Positions 54,646 to 63,778 are shown, numbered from the stretch's first letter. The stretch is DNA of 64,000 nucleotides from Vulcanococcus sp. Clear-D1 (GCF_014654725.1 NZ_JACVZV010000015.1:339793-403792), one strand, 5' to 3'. A program made the numbers and translations. The notes: generated by a model from the letters alone, not told the origin.

Positions 54646-56379
54646 TCAGAGCTTGATATCGCCAGAGAAGCCATCGGCGACGCCGGGCGCCATGGTCAAC
54701 ACGAGGTCGGGAAGCGGCTCAGCGGAGGGGTCGGTCGGCACGGCCTCGCTGTGCGTGAGGGCAGCGTGGGTGGGGGCAGCACCTGTGGCAACGCCGTGAT
54801 CCAGGGCGCTGTGGCCGGCATTGAGCTCGCTCACCACCTGATCCACAACCTGTTGTGCGGCCTCTGTCTCCTCGGGGCTGAAGGCATCGAGCTCATCGAT
54901 CTCTCCCACATCCAGGGCGGGAGCAACAACTGCCGCGGCAGTGCTGACCAGAGGTGTCGAGGGGATCTGGGGACGCACGATCCGCGGCGCCGGAGCTGAA
55001 CCCGTGATCTGCTTCATCCAGCCGCGGCGAGCCACCTCGTAGAGCACCATCGCGGTCGCCACAGAGGCGTTGAGGCTCGGGGTGGCACCCCGCAGCGGAA
55101 TGCGAACCAGCTGGTCGCAATGCTTGCGGGTGAGCATCGACAAACCAGAGCCTTCCGAGCCGGTCACGATCACCAGGGGGCCGTCGAGATCAGCCTCGCT
55201 CAGGGCCACACCGGCTTCACCGGCCAGGCCGATCACGCGATAGCCCTCTTCCTTGAGGGTTTCCAGAGAACGATTGAGGTTCACCACCCGTGCCACGGGC
55301 AGATGTTCAAGGGCGCCGGCGGCCACCTTGGCCACCGAACCGGTGAGGCCAGCGCTGCGGCGCTGCGGCAGCACCAGGCCATGGGCGCCGAGAGCCTCCG
55401 CGCTGCGCACAATCGCGCCGAGGTTGTGGGGGTCAGTGACACCATCCAGTGCCATCAGCAACGGCGGCTCGCCGATGGAGCGGCAGCCATCGATCAGGCT
55501 GCCCAGATCGAGGGTGTCGGCGGCAGCGGCCTGGAGCACGATGCCCTGGTGCACCGCTCCATCCGTGAGCTGACCGAGGCGCGCCCAGGTGACCTCCTCC
55601 ACCAGCACACCGCCCGCTTTCGCTTCACGCAGCAACTGCATGAAGCGGGGCTGGAAGCGCATCTCCGGCGTGCACCAGATGCGATGGATCGGGCGATCGC
55701 TCTCCAGAGCCGCCTGGGCCGCATGGCGCCCCCAGATCAGATCATCGGCCGGGCCGGCGTTGAAGCGCTCCGATTCACCACTGGGGGCATCAACAATCAG
55801 CGGGCGGGAAGCGGCCGGCTGATCGCGATCGCCCCGCAGGGGTTTGCGATCGAAGCGGCGCTCCTGGAAGGAAGGCCGAGCACCGAAACGGCCCTGCCCC
55901 TGGGGACGCCCGGGGCGGCGCTCCGTGCGACTACCGCTACCGCGGGCCCCATCAAAACGGGGGCGGAATTCGCCACCGCGGCGCTCTGCACCAGCGCGAT
56001 CGGAGGGACCGCGATCGGAAGCAGCCCGATCGGTGCCGGAGCGATCCGCGCTCCAACGGTCTGCACCCGGGCGCTCGAAGCGAGGCCGATCGCCACCAGG
56101 GCGGCGCGCGCCATCGAAGCGACGCTCGGGGCGCGAACGATCGCGATCACCAAAGCGCTCAGAACGCTCACCTCGCTCCGGCCGACGGCTAAAGCTGGGG
56201 CGATCGCCGCGCTCGGGACGATCACCGCCCTCGGAACGCTCTGGACGCCATTCACCACGCGGAGCAAAGGGGCGGCGCGAGCCACCCCGGGCATCAGGAC
56301 GGCCCGGGCGTGCGGGGCGCGATCCTGCCGCCCCCGATCCCTGGCCCTGGTCCCTGCGGCGATCAAAACGGGGGCTCAT
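54646..56379 (-). CDS. rlmB: RlmB-like 23S rRNA 2'-O-ribose methyltransferase with long Arg-rich N-terminus
   Basis: The 577 residues have an N-terminal 210-residue disordered Arg/Gly/Asp/Pro/Ser-rich extension. An L30e-like substrate-binding domain (about 215-290, IWGRHAAQAALES) and a SPOUT knot follow, with motifs DPHNLGAIVRSAEA, VTGSEGSGL and PSLNASVATAMVLYEV. About 90 more residues, acidic and low in complexity, end the protein. Substrate G2251 is the usual target of RlmB. It overlaps the Mini-RNase III stop by four bases. Confidence 0.9.
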   Translation of the reverse strand: MSPRFDRRRDQGQGSGAAGSRPARPGRPDARGGSRRPFAPRGEWRPERSEGGDRPERGDRPSFSRRPERGERSERFGDRDRSRPERRFDGARRPGGDRPRFERPGADRWSADRSGTDRAASDRGPSDRAGAERRGGEFRPRFDGARGSGSRTERRPGRPQGQGRFGARPSFQERRFDRKPLRGDRDQPAASRPLIVDAPSGESERFNAGPADDLIWGRHAAQAALESDRPIHRIWCTPEMRFQPRFMQLLREAKAGGVLVEEVTWARLGQLTDGAVHQGIVLQAAAADTLDLGSLIDGCRSIGEPPLLMALDGVTDPHNLGAIVRSAEALGAHGLVLPQRRSAGLTGSVAKVAAGALEHLPVARVVNLNRSLETLKEEGYRVIGLAGEAGVALSEADLDGPLVIVTGSEGSGLSMLTRKHCDQLVRIPLRGATPSLNASVATAMVLYEVARRGWMKQITGSAPAPRIVRPQIPSTPLVSTAAAVVAPALDVGEIDELDAFSPEETEAAQQVVDQVVSELNAGHSALDHGVATGAAPTHAALTHSEAVPTDPSAEPLPDLVLTMAPGVADGFSGDIKL

Positions 56380-56858
56380 GCGTCAGCGGGCAAAGGGGTT
56401 ATCGGGTCGGCGTTCTCGAGGTGTGCCAGCAGCTGGGCAAGGCGGCTGGGGTCTTGAAGAAAGAGCCAGCCAACCATTGTCTCAAACCCCGTCGCCCGGC
56501 CATAAATGCCGGCCTCTCCTTTGCGGGGTCCACGGCCGGCACGGTTGCGGCCTTTCCGTACCAGCTCTAGCTCCTCCGGCGTCAATAGGCCATCGCGCTC
56601 GAGCACAGCCAGGGCTGCGGCCTGGGCATCGGCGCGCACTTCAGCCACCACGGCGCGATGCAAGGCGCCACTGCGGCCTGGCTGGCGGCAATGGCGCAAG
56701 CGGTGATGCAACTCCCACACGGCATCGCCCAGCCAGGCCAGCTGCAGCGGACCGAGATCCGCCGTGATCGAGGCGGCCGGGATGGCCGCGAGCCAATCAG
56801 GCAGCGATGGATCCGAGGGCGGTATCGAGGTCGGGCTGGAGATGGAGGAACTGCTCAA
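56376..56858 (-). CDS. mrnC: Mini-ribonuclease III
   Basis: Mini-III is the catalytic domain of RNase III without the dsRNA-binding domain; it matures 23S rRNA. The 160 residues contain LAWLGDAVWELHHRLR (catalytic Asp), LTPEELELVRKGRNRAG and YGRATGFETMVGWLFL (conserved Glu). No ATG precedes the conserved core; the TTG at 56858 is the usable start and overlaps the upstream STAS gene by 62 bases. It is coupled to rlmB (ATGA), so two 23S rRNA enzymes are co-made. Confidence 0.9.
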   Translation of the reverse strand: MSSSSISSPTSIPPSDPSLPDWLAAIPAASITADLGPLQLAWLGDAVWELHHRLRHCRQPGRSGALHRAVVAEVRADAQAAALAVLERDGLLTPEELELVRKGRNRAGRGPRKGEAGIYGRATGFETMVGWLFLQDPSRLAQLLAHLENADPITPLPADA

Positions 56859-57162
56859 GCCTCACCAGTTTCACCGTCTGCACGACGCGGGCATTGCCCA
56901 CCACCAGGAACTGCATGGCCTGGTCGTTGCAGAGCTTCGCCATCTGCACCAGCGCACCGAGCCCGGAGGAGTCGATGAAGTCAATCTTGCTCAGATCGAT
57001 CACCAGCGGTTGAGGCGTGCTGGTGAGGTGCTCGGTGATGAAGGCGAGAAACTGTTTCTCGGAGTAGGCGTCGAGCTGGCCGGTGAAGCTGAACAGCAGA
57101 CAGCCGTCCTGCTGCTGAAAGCCACCGCGCAGAGACACGGTCAATCGCTGCAGATCAGTGAT
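56797..57162 (-). CDS. STAS domain protein (anti-sigma factor antagonist type), possible AUC start
   Basis: The 121-residue RsbV/SpoIIAA-like protein shows GFQQQDGCLLFSFTGQLDAY and VIDLSKIDFIDSSGLGALVQ with the phosphorylatable Ser. An amphipathic C-terminal helix follows. No ATG or GTG stands near the conserved start TDLQRLTVSLRGGF. An ATC codon lies exactly there, with GAGGT 8 bases upstream. The next alternative is a TTG at 57234 that adds 24 non-conserved-looking residues. Its likely partner is an RsbW-type kinase. Confidence 0.82.
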   Translation of the reverse strand: MTDLQRLTVSLRGGFQQQDGCLLFSFTGQLDAYSEKQFLAFITEHLTSTPQPLVIDLSKIDFIDSSGLGALVQMAKLCNDQAMQFLVVGNARVVQTVKLVRLEQFLHLQPDLDTALGSIAA

Positions 57163-57271
57163 GGCTCCTGACCTCTGACGTTTGGGGCGCCTGCAGTGTA
57201 GTGATGGTTTTCGGAACGGGCAGGACCGCAACAAAGCTGCATTGATGGGGCGCCGGCCAGCGCCGCATCAC

Positions 57272-58417
57272 TCAGCCGCGCCGCTCGGCCATCAGGGCGG
57301 CAAAGCGGCCGAAGTGGTGGTCCGCGTCGTGGGGGCCAGGACTGGCTTCCGGGTGGTACTGCACGCCGAACACTGGCTGGTGGCGATGGGCCAGGGCTGC
57401 CACTGTGCGGTCGTTGAGGTTGAAGTGGGTCACCTCCACCGCATCAGCGGGGAGCGACGTGGCATCAATGGCGAAGCCATGGTTCTGGCTGGTGATCTCC
57501 ACCACGCCGGGGCTGCCGCAGGGATGGTTGAGGCCGCGGTGGCCATAGCCAAGCTTGTATGTGCTGCCACCCATGGCCAAGCCCAGGATCTGGTGGCCCA
57601 GGCAGATACCGAAAACGGGCAAGTTCTTCTGCTGCAGCAATCCCTTAGCGAGCTCAATGCCCGCCGTCACCGCCGAGGGATCACCGGGGCCGTTGGAGAG
57701 GAACACCCCCTCGGGTTGAAGAGCGAGCACCTGATACAGGGAGGCATCCGCCGGCAGCACCGTGATGTCGCAGCCGTGGGCGGCGAGGCGCTCGAGGATG
57801 GCGCGCTTGATGCCGAAGTCGATCGCCACCACCCGGAAGGGGGTGGCGGGATTGCTCTGGAGTCGCTGGTCGAAGGCGGCCGGGCAGAGGCTGCTCCAGG
57901 TGTAAGGAGCGCTGGTGCTCACGGCCTGGGCCAGGTTGAGGCCCGCCATCGAGGGAGCAGAGCGCACCTGATCCAGCAGCTGCTGAGGGGTGCTGCCATC
58001 GCTGCTGATGGCCCCGTTGATCGCCCCACCCTCACGCAAATGGCGCACCAGCGCTCGGGTGTCGATGCCGCGGATGCCCACCACGTTGTGACGCTGCAAC
58101 CAGGCCTCGAGCGTGCTTTCGCTGCGCCAGTTGCTGGCTGCGGGGGCCAGTTCGCGGGCGATCACGCCGCGCACATGGGGTGCGTCCGCCTCCTGATCGG
58201 CGCTGTTCACGCCGGTGTTGCCCAGCTCCGGGTAGGTGAAGGTCACCAGCTGACCGGAATAGCTGGGGTCGGTCATCACCTCCTGATAACCGCTCATGCC
58301 GGTGTTGAACACCACCTCACCCACGGCGGTGCCACTGGCGCCGAAGGCTTCACCGCGCAGCACTAGGCCATCGGCCAGCACCAATAGAGCAGGAGAGGAG
58401 GAAGGGGCTGTGGTCAT
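57272..58417 (-). CDS. carA: Carbamoyl phosphate synthase small subunit
   Basis: CarA hydrolyses glutamine to feed ammonia to CarB for arginine and pyrimidine synthesis. The 381 residues have the N-terminal CarA domain ([20 protein letters not shown]) and a class I glutaminase. The glutaminase Cys is in [11 protein letters not shown] and the His/Glu in [12 protein letters not shown]. The ATG at 58417 is chosen. trpD lies 26 bases upstream on the same strand. Confidence 0.97.
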   Translation of the reverse strand: MTTAPSSSPALLVLADGLVLRGEAFGASGTAVGEVVFNTGMSGYQEVMTDPSYSGQLVTFTYPELGNTGVNSADQEADAPHVRGVIARELAPAASNWRSESTLEAWLQRHNVVGIRGIDTRALVRHLREGGAINGAISSDGSTPQQLLDQVRSAPSMAGLNLAQAVSTSAPYTWSSLCPAAFDQRLQSNPATPFRVVAIDFGIKRAILERLAAHGCDITVLPADASLYQVLALQPEGVFLSNGPGDPSAVTAGIELAKGLLQQKNLPVFGICLGHQILGLAMGGSTYKLGYGHRGLNHPCGSPGVVEITSQNHGFAIDATSLPADAVEVTHFNLNDRTVAALAHRHQPVFGVQYHPEASPGPHDADHHFGRFAALMAERRG

Positions 58418-58442
58418 GACCCCATCATCCCCTCCAGAGGGA

Positions 58443-59483
58443 TCAAGCCAGGGGAGCCTCAAGAGCCGAACGCAGCCGCTCGAGCCGCTGCCAGGCGCCA
58501 CCGCTAGCCATGGCCTCGAGGGCCTGCGACACCGCATCCACCACGGATTCAGCCCGGCCAGAAGCCCAGAGCACCAAAGCAGCGTTCAAGGCCACCACGT
58601 CACGCTGAGCAGCCGTGCCCCGGCCCTGGAGCACCGCCTCAAGAATCGCCTGGTTCTCAGCAAGCTCACCACCGGCCAGAGCTTGCATCGGCGCCTCCGC
58701 CAGCCCCACCGAGGCCGGTGTGATCGTTTCAGCGCGCACCGTGCCGGCCTCCACCAGCCGCAGCTCGCTGGGGCCTGAGAGCGAAGCCTCATCCAGGCCG
58801 CCATGGCCATGCACCACCACGGCACGCTCCAGCCCCAGGCGTGCCAGAGCATCGGCCATCGGATCGAGCAGATCCGCAGCACCCACCCCGAGCACCTGCG
58901 TATCAGGCCGCAGCGGATTCACCAGCGGGCCCAGCAGGTTGAAGACCGTGCGCACGCCGAGGGCCCGGCGCAGCGGCGCCAGCCCCACCAAGGCCGGATG
59001 CCAGCCCGGTGCGAACAGAAAGGTGACACCCGCCGGCTCCAGAGCGGCGATCACCTGCTGCGCCGGTGCCTTGAGATTGAGCCCGACTGCCTCGAGCACA
59101 TCGGCCGACCCCACCTTGCCGCTGGCGCTGCGATTGCCGTGTTTGGCCACGTGCGCCCCGCAGGCAGCGGCCACAAAGGCCACAGCGGTGGAGATGTTGA
59201 AGGTGTTCGCCCCATCACCGCCTGTGCCGCAGGTATCCACTAGGGGAAGCTCGGGCCTGGGCCCTGGCAGGGGGCAGGCCTGGCGCAGCACCCGGGCCAT
59301 GGCCGCGAGCTCCTCACCATTCACCCCCTTGGCCCGCAGGCCCGCGAGCAAAGCACCTGTGAGCACAGGCTCAAGCTCTTCGGCCAGCCAGCCCTGCATC
59401 AGTGCCGTGGCTTGATCAGCGCTGAGCGAATCCCCCTGCAAGAGCTGCTCCAGCAGCGCGGGCCAGGATGGAACAGCGGCCAT
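58443..59483 (-). CDS. trpD: Anthranilate phosphoribosyltransferase
   Basis: TrpD joins anthranilate to PRPP in tryptophan synthesis. The 346 residues have [16 protein letters not shown] (PRPP site), [19 protein letters not shown] and [12 protein letters not shown]. Length is normal and start ATG. It is followed by carA after 25 bases, so the two are probably cotranscribed. Confidence 0.97.
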   Translation of the reverse strand: MAAVPSWPALLEQLLQGDSLSADQATALMQGWLAEELEPVLTGALLAGLRAKGVNGEELAAMARVLRQACPLPGPRPELPLVDTCGTGGDGANTFNISTAVAFVAAACGAHVAKHGNRSASGKVGSADVLEAVGLNLKAPAQQVIAALEPAGVTFLFAPGWHPALVGLAPLRRALGVRTVFNLLGPLVNPLRPDTQVLGVGAADLLDPMADALARLGLERAVVVHGHGGLDEASLSGPSELRLVEAGTVRAETITPASVGLAEAPMQALAGGELAENQAILEAVLQGRGTAAQRDVVALNAALVLWASGRAESVVDAVSQALEAMASGGAWQRLERLRSALEAPLA

Positions 59484-59491
59484 GGGGGAGG

Positions 59492-59509
59492 CATCAGCTG
59501 CGGCTGATG
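59492..59509 (-). promoter_or_regulatory. Short stem-loop between DUF3288 gene and trpD
   Basis: A perfect 7-pair stem (CATCAGC) closes a four-base loop 8 bases upstream of the trpD ATG. Placed so close, it could hinder ribosome access or simply be the 3' end of the upstream gene's transcript. No leader peptide rich in Trp was found. Confidence 0.35.
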
Positions 59510-59525
59510 TAGCAGAAAAAGCCGT

Positions 59526-59849
59526 TCAAGGGCTGTCCTGATCGGCCGTATCAAAGCCTGAGCCCACCGCCTGCTCCTGGGCCTCAACGCCGGGGCGGTA
59601 GCCGGCCGCCCAGATCGCTCGGCAGCGCTGATTCAGTTCAGCCTGACTGAGGCCCCAGAGGCGCAGGGTTTTCTGCAGGTCGTCCTGCAGATCCAGGGCA
59701 CCAGGGAAGCCGGCGTAGCGCATCAGCAGCCGGCCGAGATCCACCAGCTGACCATCGGCAGGCTGCTGGGTGGCCAGCAGGGAATCCACCAGCTCCCGAT
59801 CACTGGCATACAAAGGATGCTGTTGCTCAGGCTGATCGCTGGCAGGCAT
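59526..59849 (-). CDS. DUF3288 family protein
   Basis: The 107 residues fit DUF3288: HPLYASDRELVDSLLAT, then LGRLLMRYAGFPGALDLQDDL, KTLRLWGLSQAELNQRCRAIW. The family is cyanobacterial, helical and soluble; function unknown. It starts at an ATG and lies divergent from the ABC exporter. Confidence 0.83.
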   Translation of the reverse strand: MPASDQPEQQHPLYASDRELVDSLLATQQPADGQLVDLGRLLMRYAGFPGALDLQDDLQKTLRLWGLSQAELNQRCRAIWAAGYRPGVEAQEQAVGSGFDTADQDSP

Positions 59850-59902
59850 CAGATCGTGCGGCTGGGCTGGCTCCCTAGGTTGGCAGCTTCCTGCGAGGCG
59901 TC

Positions 59903-61669
59903 ATGGCAGCCATCCGGTTCGGGTTGATCGGGCGCTACCTGCGGCCCTATCGGCGCACGGTGCTGCTGGGGGTGGCCGCCCTCGTGGTGGTGAACCTGCT
60001 GAGCGTGGCGCTGCCCCTGCTGGTGCGGGGCGTGATCGACGACCTGCAGGACGGTTTCACCTTCAGCGATGTGCTGCGCCAGGCGGCGCTGATCATCGCC
60101 CTGGCCTCGGTGATGGGGGCCGTGCGGCTGTGGTCGCGGATGCTGGTGTTCGGCGTGGGCCGCCAGGTGGAAGCCGGCGTGAAGCAGGAGATCTTCGATC
60201 ACATGCTGCGCCAGGAACCTGGGTGGGTGCAGACCACCGGCAGCGGCGAGGTGATCAGCCGCGCCACCAGCGATGTGGAAAACGTGCGGCGGCTGCTGGG
60301 GTTCGCCGTGCTCAGCCTCACCAACACGGTGCTGGCCTATGCACTCACCCTGCCGGCGATGTTGGCGATCGATCCGCTGCTCAGCCTGGCGGCGGTGGGG
60401 CTGTACCCGCTGATGCTGGTCACGGTGCGACTGTTCGGCGGGCGGATGATGCGCCAGCAGCGGCGGCAGCAGGAGGCCCTGGCCCAGCTGAGCGATCTGA
60501 TCCAGGAAGACCTCTCTGGCATCAACGCGATCAAGATCTATGGCCAGGAGGCCACGGAGCGGCAGGCCTTCGCCGATCGCAACCGCCGCTACCGCGACGA
60601 CGCCCTCCAACTGGCCCGCACCCGCAGCACCTTGTTCCCGCTGCTCGAGGGCATCTCGTCGGTGAGCCTGCTGCTGCTGCTGGCCCTGGGCAGCGGGCAG
60701 CTGGAAACCGGCCGCCTGAGCATCGGCGATCTGGTGGCGTTGATCCTCTACGTGGAGCGGCTGGTGTTCCCCACGGCGCTGCTGGGCTTCACACTCAACA
60801 CGTTCCAGACCGGCCAGGTGAGCCTGGAGCGGGTGGAGGATCTGCTGCGGCGCAAGCCCCGCGTCACCTCACCGGTTCAACCGGTGGCGATCGCGGCACC
60901 GACCAAGGCCGGACGCCGCGCTGCAGCCGTGGAGGCGCGCGATCTTTCGCTGCGCTACCCGGATGCTGAGCGCCTGGCCCTCGAGCACGTGAGCTTCCGG
61001 CTCGAACCCGGCGAGCTGGTGGCGGTGGTGGGGCCAGTGGGCTGCGGCAAAACCACCCTGGCGCGGGCCCTCGGCCGCATGGTGGAGGTGCCTGAGGGTG
61101 CGCTGTTCCTGAACGGCACCGACATCACTCGGGTGGCCCTCGATGATTTGCGCCGCCAGGTGGCCCTGGTACCGCAGGAGGGTTACCTCTTCACCGCCAC
61201 CCTCGCCGACAACCTGCGCTACGGCGACCCATCAGCCGGGCAGGAGACCGTGGAAATGGCGGCGATCCAGGCACGCCTGGAAGGCGACATCCGCGGCTTC
61301 CCCGATGGCTACAGCACCCTGGTGGGCGAGCGGGGCATCACCCTCAGCGGCGGGCAACGCCAGCGCACGGCGCTGGGCAGGGCGCTGCTTGTGCAGGCCC
61401 CGCTGCTGGTGCTCGACGACGCTCTGGCCAGCGTGGACAACAACACCGCCGCCGACATTCTGCAATCGGTGCGCAGCCAACAGGACCGCACGATCCTGAT
61501 GATCAGCCACCAGCTCTCGGCCGCCGCCGCCTGCGACCGCATCCTGGTGATGGATGGCGGGCGCCTCGTGCAGCAGGGGCATCACAACGATTTGGTGCAG
61601 AAGAGCGGCACCTACCGCCGTCTGTGGGAGCGCGAACAGGCGGAGCAACAACTGAGCAAGGCGGCTTAA
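59903..61669 (+). CDS. ABC exporter, fused permease and ATPase (MsbA-like)
   Basis: The 588 residues have a six-helix exporter domain (about 15-300) and one ATPase domain. The ATPase shows Walker A VVGPVGCGKTTL, the signature ITLSGGQRQRTALGRALL, Walker B LLVLDDALASVD and switch MISHQLSAA. It is a homodimeric half-transporter, plausibly for lipids, lipopolysaccharide or peptides. The substrate cannot be called. Confidence 0.92.
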   Translation: MAAIRFGLIGRYLRPYRRTVLLGVAALVVVNLLSVALPLLVRGVIDDLQDGFTFSDVLRQAALIIALASVMGAVRLWSRMLVFGVGRQVEAGVKQEIFDHMLRQEPGWVQTTGSGEVISRATSDVENVRRLLGFAVLSLTNTVLAYALTLPAMLAIDPLLSLAAVGLYPLMLVTVRLFGGRMMRQQRRQQEALAQLSDLIQEDLSGINAIKIYGQEATERQAFADRNRRYRDDALQLARTRSTLFPLLEGISSVSLLLLLALGSGQLETGRLSIGDLVALILYVERLVFPTALLGFTLNTFQTGQVSLERVEDLLRRKPRVTSPVQPVAIAAPTKAGRRAAAVEARDLSLRYPDAERLALEHVSFRLEPGELVAVVGPVGCGKTTLARALGRMVEVPEGALFLNGTDITRVALDDLRRQVALVPQEGYLFTATLADNLRYGDPSAGQETVEMAAIQARLEGDIRGFPDGYSTLVGERGITLSGGQRQRTALGRALLVQAPLLVLDDALASVDNNTAADILQSVRSQQDRTILMISHQLSAAAACDRILVMDGGRLVQQGHHNDLVQKSGTYRRLWEREQAEQQLSKAA

Positions 61670-61773
61670 GCCACGCCAGAAGCGGATCAGCGGGTTCAGT
61701 CACACTCTGTGCGCTTCACCAGACAACTCACGCAGCCGTGGCTTAGCTGAAGCTGATGCCCCGCGCCGCTGCC

Positions 61774-62028
61774 ATGACCACCGGTGTGCCTTACCGCCTG
61801 CGCTGCACCCTCACTTTCGGCGATATCTACGGCCAGATCCTGATTTGGATGCTGGTGATCTTCGTGAGCCTGGCGGCCGGGCTGGCCCTGATGGGCGCCA
61901 GCAAACCGCTGTTTGCGCTTGTGGGTGTGGGCCTGATTTTGGTGCTCTCGCTGCCGTTTCTGCTGTTCGCCTTCACCACCACGCTGCTCAACCACATCGC
62001 TCTGGAGCCCGGCGCACCACAAGGATGA
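61774..62028 (+). CDS. Small conserved membrane protein (84 aa)
   Basis: The product starts MTTGVPYRLRCTLTFGDIYG. It has two membrane helices (ILIWMLVIFVSLAAGLALM and ALVGVGLILVLSLPFLLFAF) and a short cytosolic tail. The RLRCTLTFGDIYGQ block looks conserved. An upstream ATG at 61756 is in frame, but the inner start is favoured. Function unknown. Confidence 0.68.
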   Translation: MTTGVPYRLRCTLTFGDIYGQILIWMLVIFVSLAAGLALMGASKPLFALVGVGLILVLSLPFLLFAFTTTLLNHIALEPGAPQG

Positions 62029-62067
62029 GCGCCGTAGGCTGAAATCAGCACATCGGCTGCGGCATCA

Positions 62068-62823
62068 GTGTTCGGACTGTTTGGTGGACTGGGTGGATCC
62101 AAGGGCGCGCTGATCGCTCCCGATGCCGCGCTGACTGGCCGCGCCGAGCCCATGGCCACGGCCGATCGCCATGTGGTGCTCGGCACCGCCTTGAAAGCAC
62201 CGCTCAGCACCAGCCAGCAGGAGGCGCTGTTTGGCTGCGGCTGCTTCTGGGGGGCTGAAAAGGGGTTCTGGCGCCTGCCCGGTGTGATCAGCACCGCCGT
62301 GGGCTACGCCGGCGGCTACACCCCCAACCCCACCTACGAGGAGGTTTGCTCGGGCCGCACCGGCCACACCGAAGTGGTGCGGGTGGTGTGGGATGTGAAC
62401 GCCGTGGATTTCAGCGACCTGCTCAAGCTGTTCTGGGAATGCCACGACCCCACCCAGGGCATGGCCCAAGGCAACGACACCGGCACGCAATACCGCTCAG
62501 CTGTGTATGTGGATGACCCTGAGCTGCTCAAGCTTGCTGAAGCCTCCCGCGATCGCTACCAGGCATTGCTGAACGCCAACGGCAAGGGAGCGATCACCAC
62601 GGAGATCGCAACCGGCAAGCCCTTCTTCTTCGCTGAGACTTACCACCAGCAATATCTGGCGCGCCCCGGCAGCCGCCCCTACTGCTCAGCCCGCCCCAGC
62701 GGCGTGCTGCTCGATGGTTTTCAAGGCTCCAGCTACAAGCTGCCGGCAGCGGTGTGGAGCCACTACGACTGGTCGATTGATCACTGCGTACTGCGGGGCG
62801 ACAACACGCCGATTGGGTTGTGA
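62068..62823 (+). CDS. msrA: Peptide methionine sulfoxide reductase MsrA
   Basis: MsrA repairs oxidised methionine (S-form). The 251 residues have the catalytic GCGCFWGAEKGFW, VGYAGGYTPNPTYEEVCSGRTGHTE-type core (read in parts), and FFFAETYHQQYLARPG. The N-terminal 45 residues form an extra segment typical of cyanobacteria. The GTG start is used. It overlaps the next gene by four bases (GTGA). Confidence 0.95.
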   Translation: MFGLFGGLGGSKGALIAPDAALTGRAEPMATADRHVVLGTALKAPLSTSQQEALFGCGCFWGAEKGFWRLPGVISTAVGYAGGYTPNPTYEEVCSGRTGHTEVVRVVWDVNAVDFSDLLKLFWECHDPTQGMAQGNDTGTQYRSAVYVDDPELLKLAEASRDRYQALLNANGKGAITTEIATGKPFFFAETYHQQYLARPGSRPYCSARPSGVLLDGFQGSSYKLPAAVWSHYDWSIDHCVLRGDNTPIGL

Positions 62824-63110
62824 TCGCGCTGTTGGTTCCCCTCCTCGCCCTCAGCAGCCCTTGGTGGGAGGACTACGACACCCGCGAGCGCTTTCTCTGC
62901 GGCGATCAGGGTGTGCTGGTGGTGGAGCGCAACGACGCGCAGGCGTCATTGATCAGCGGCAGCAACCGCTTCACGCTGTTTCGCGTGGCGAGCAGCCAGC
63001 CTGGGCTGCGCTACGGCAGCGAGGCGATGGAGCTGATCCTCTGGGGCGACAACCTCACCCTGGAGCAGGGCCGCCGCAAGCTGCAATGCACCCGCACCGA
63101 TCAAGCCTGA
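62820..63110 (+). CDS. MliC-like (lysozyme inhibitor family) protein, secreted
   Basis: The 96 residues have a short hydrophobic start (LLVPLLALSSPWW) and a compact domain. Its layout recalls MliC/PliC: a Cys near the start (RFLCGDQGVLVV), a beta-rich centre, GLRYGSEAMELILWGDNLTLEQG, and a final Cys (LQCTR). These inhibit c-type lysozymes in other bacteria. It is coupled to msrA by GTGA overlap. The family match is by pattern, not search, so moderate. Confidence 0.6.
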   Translation: MIALLVPLLALSSPWWEDYDTRERFLCGDQGVLVVERNDAQASLISGSNRFTLFRVASSQPGLRYGSEAMELILWGDNLTLEQGRRKLQCTRTDQA

Positions 63111-63117
63111 GCCGCCG

Positions 63118-63324
63118 ATGAATCCCCTGCCCGACCGCACTGTGATCCTCGGGATGGTGATCACCCTGGGGTTGGTGTTCGCCCTGGTGTTCTGGTTTGT
63201 GCGGTTGGCACCATCGCCGGAGCCCGCGCTGCAGTGGCGCGACTCGGCCCCTCTGGAACCGAAGGCAGCACCTGCACCTCAACCGCCAGCACAACCGGGC
63301 CGCAGTGGCGGCGAGCTGATCTGA
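63118..63324 (+). CDS. Small membrane-anchored protein (68 aa)
   Basis: The frame starts 7 bases after the previous stop. One membrane helix (VILGMVITLGLVFALVFWFV) precedes a Pro/Ala-rich tail (about 35 residues). The role is unknown; the tail may extend into the periplasm or cytosol. Confidence 0.6.
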   Translation: MNPLPDRTVILGMVITLGLVFALVFWFVRLAPSPEPALQWRDSAPLEPKAAPAPQPPAQPGRSGGELI

Positions 63325-63382
63325 ACGGGCCAGATTCACTCGCCTCGAAACGAATGCCGATGATCTGGGAGACAATGCCCCG

Positions 63383-63763
63383 GTGGCACTGACGTCGCAC
63401 TTGTTGCCGCACCTGTTTCCGATCACCCGCGTGGACCCGAAGCCCCAGCGCCAGCTGCATCCGCTGCCCAGGGGACTGGTGGAGCTCTACGGACTGTTGG
63501 CCGTGCTGTTCGTGCTGGTGCCGGAATGGATGGCCGATGGGGCCCTGGCGGGTCTGCGGGCCGGCCGCGATGGCAGCGACCTGCCCATGACCACCTCGGC
63601 CTGGCAGCGCATCCCGGAGCTGCGGCTTGCCTCGATGAATCTGATGGAGTTGCGGGACCTCGCGCGCGCCCTTCGGCTCTGGGGTTACAGCAGCCTCAAT
63701 CGCGAGCAGCTCACCGTGTCGCTACTGCGCAAAATCCAGGCCAGACGCGGGAAGGCGCTGTGA
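63383..63763 (+). CDS. Hypothetical protein with SAP-like C-terminal helix pair (126 aa)
   Basis: The N-terminal half contains one hydrophobic stretch (ELYGLLAVLFVLVPEW). The C-terminal 45 residues (MNLMELRDLARALRLWGYSSL then REQLTVSLLRKI) resemble the SAP/HeH helix-turn-helix used for DNA or RNA binding. The start is GTG. It is the last gene before tRNA-Pro. Function unknown. Confidence 0.62.
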   Translation: MALTSHLLPHLFPITRVDPKPQRQLHPLPRGLVELYGLLAVLFVLVPEWMADGALAGLRAGRDGSDLPMTTSAWQRIPELRLASMNLMELRDLARALRLWGYSSLNREQLTVSLLRKIQARRGKAL

Positions 63764-63778
63764 TAATTTCTTTCTCGC

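Noticed and set aside
55844..56368. Possible DNA repeat array in the Arg-rich coding region
   Set aside because: The repetition is of short protein-level RPER/DRP units with varied codons and spacing, not a regular DNA repeat or CRISPR array.
55120..56457. Long plus-strand frame of Ala/Thr/Gly-rich sequence
   Set aside because: It is the antisense shadow of the Arg-rich arm of the rRNA methyltransferase; GC-rich repeats keep it open.
59492..59509. Trp attenuator in front of trpD
   Set aside because: The stem is short, with no leader peptide, no alternative stem and no T-run.
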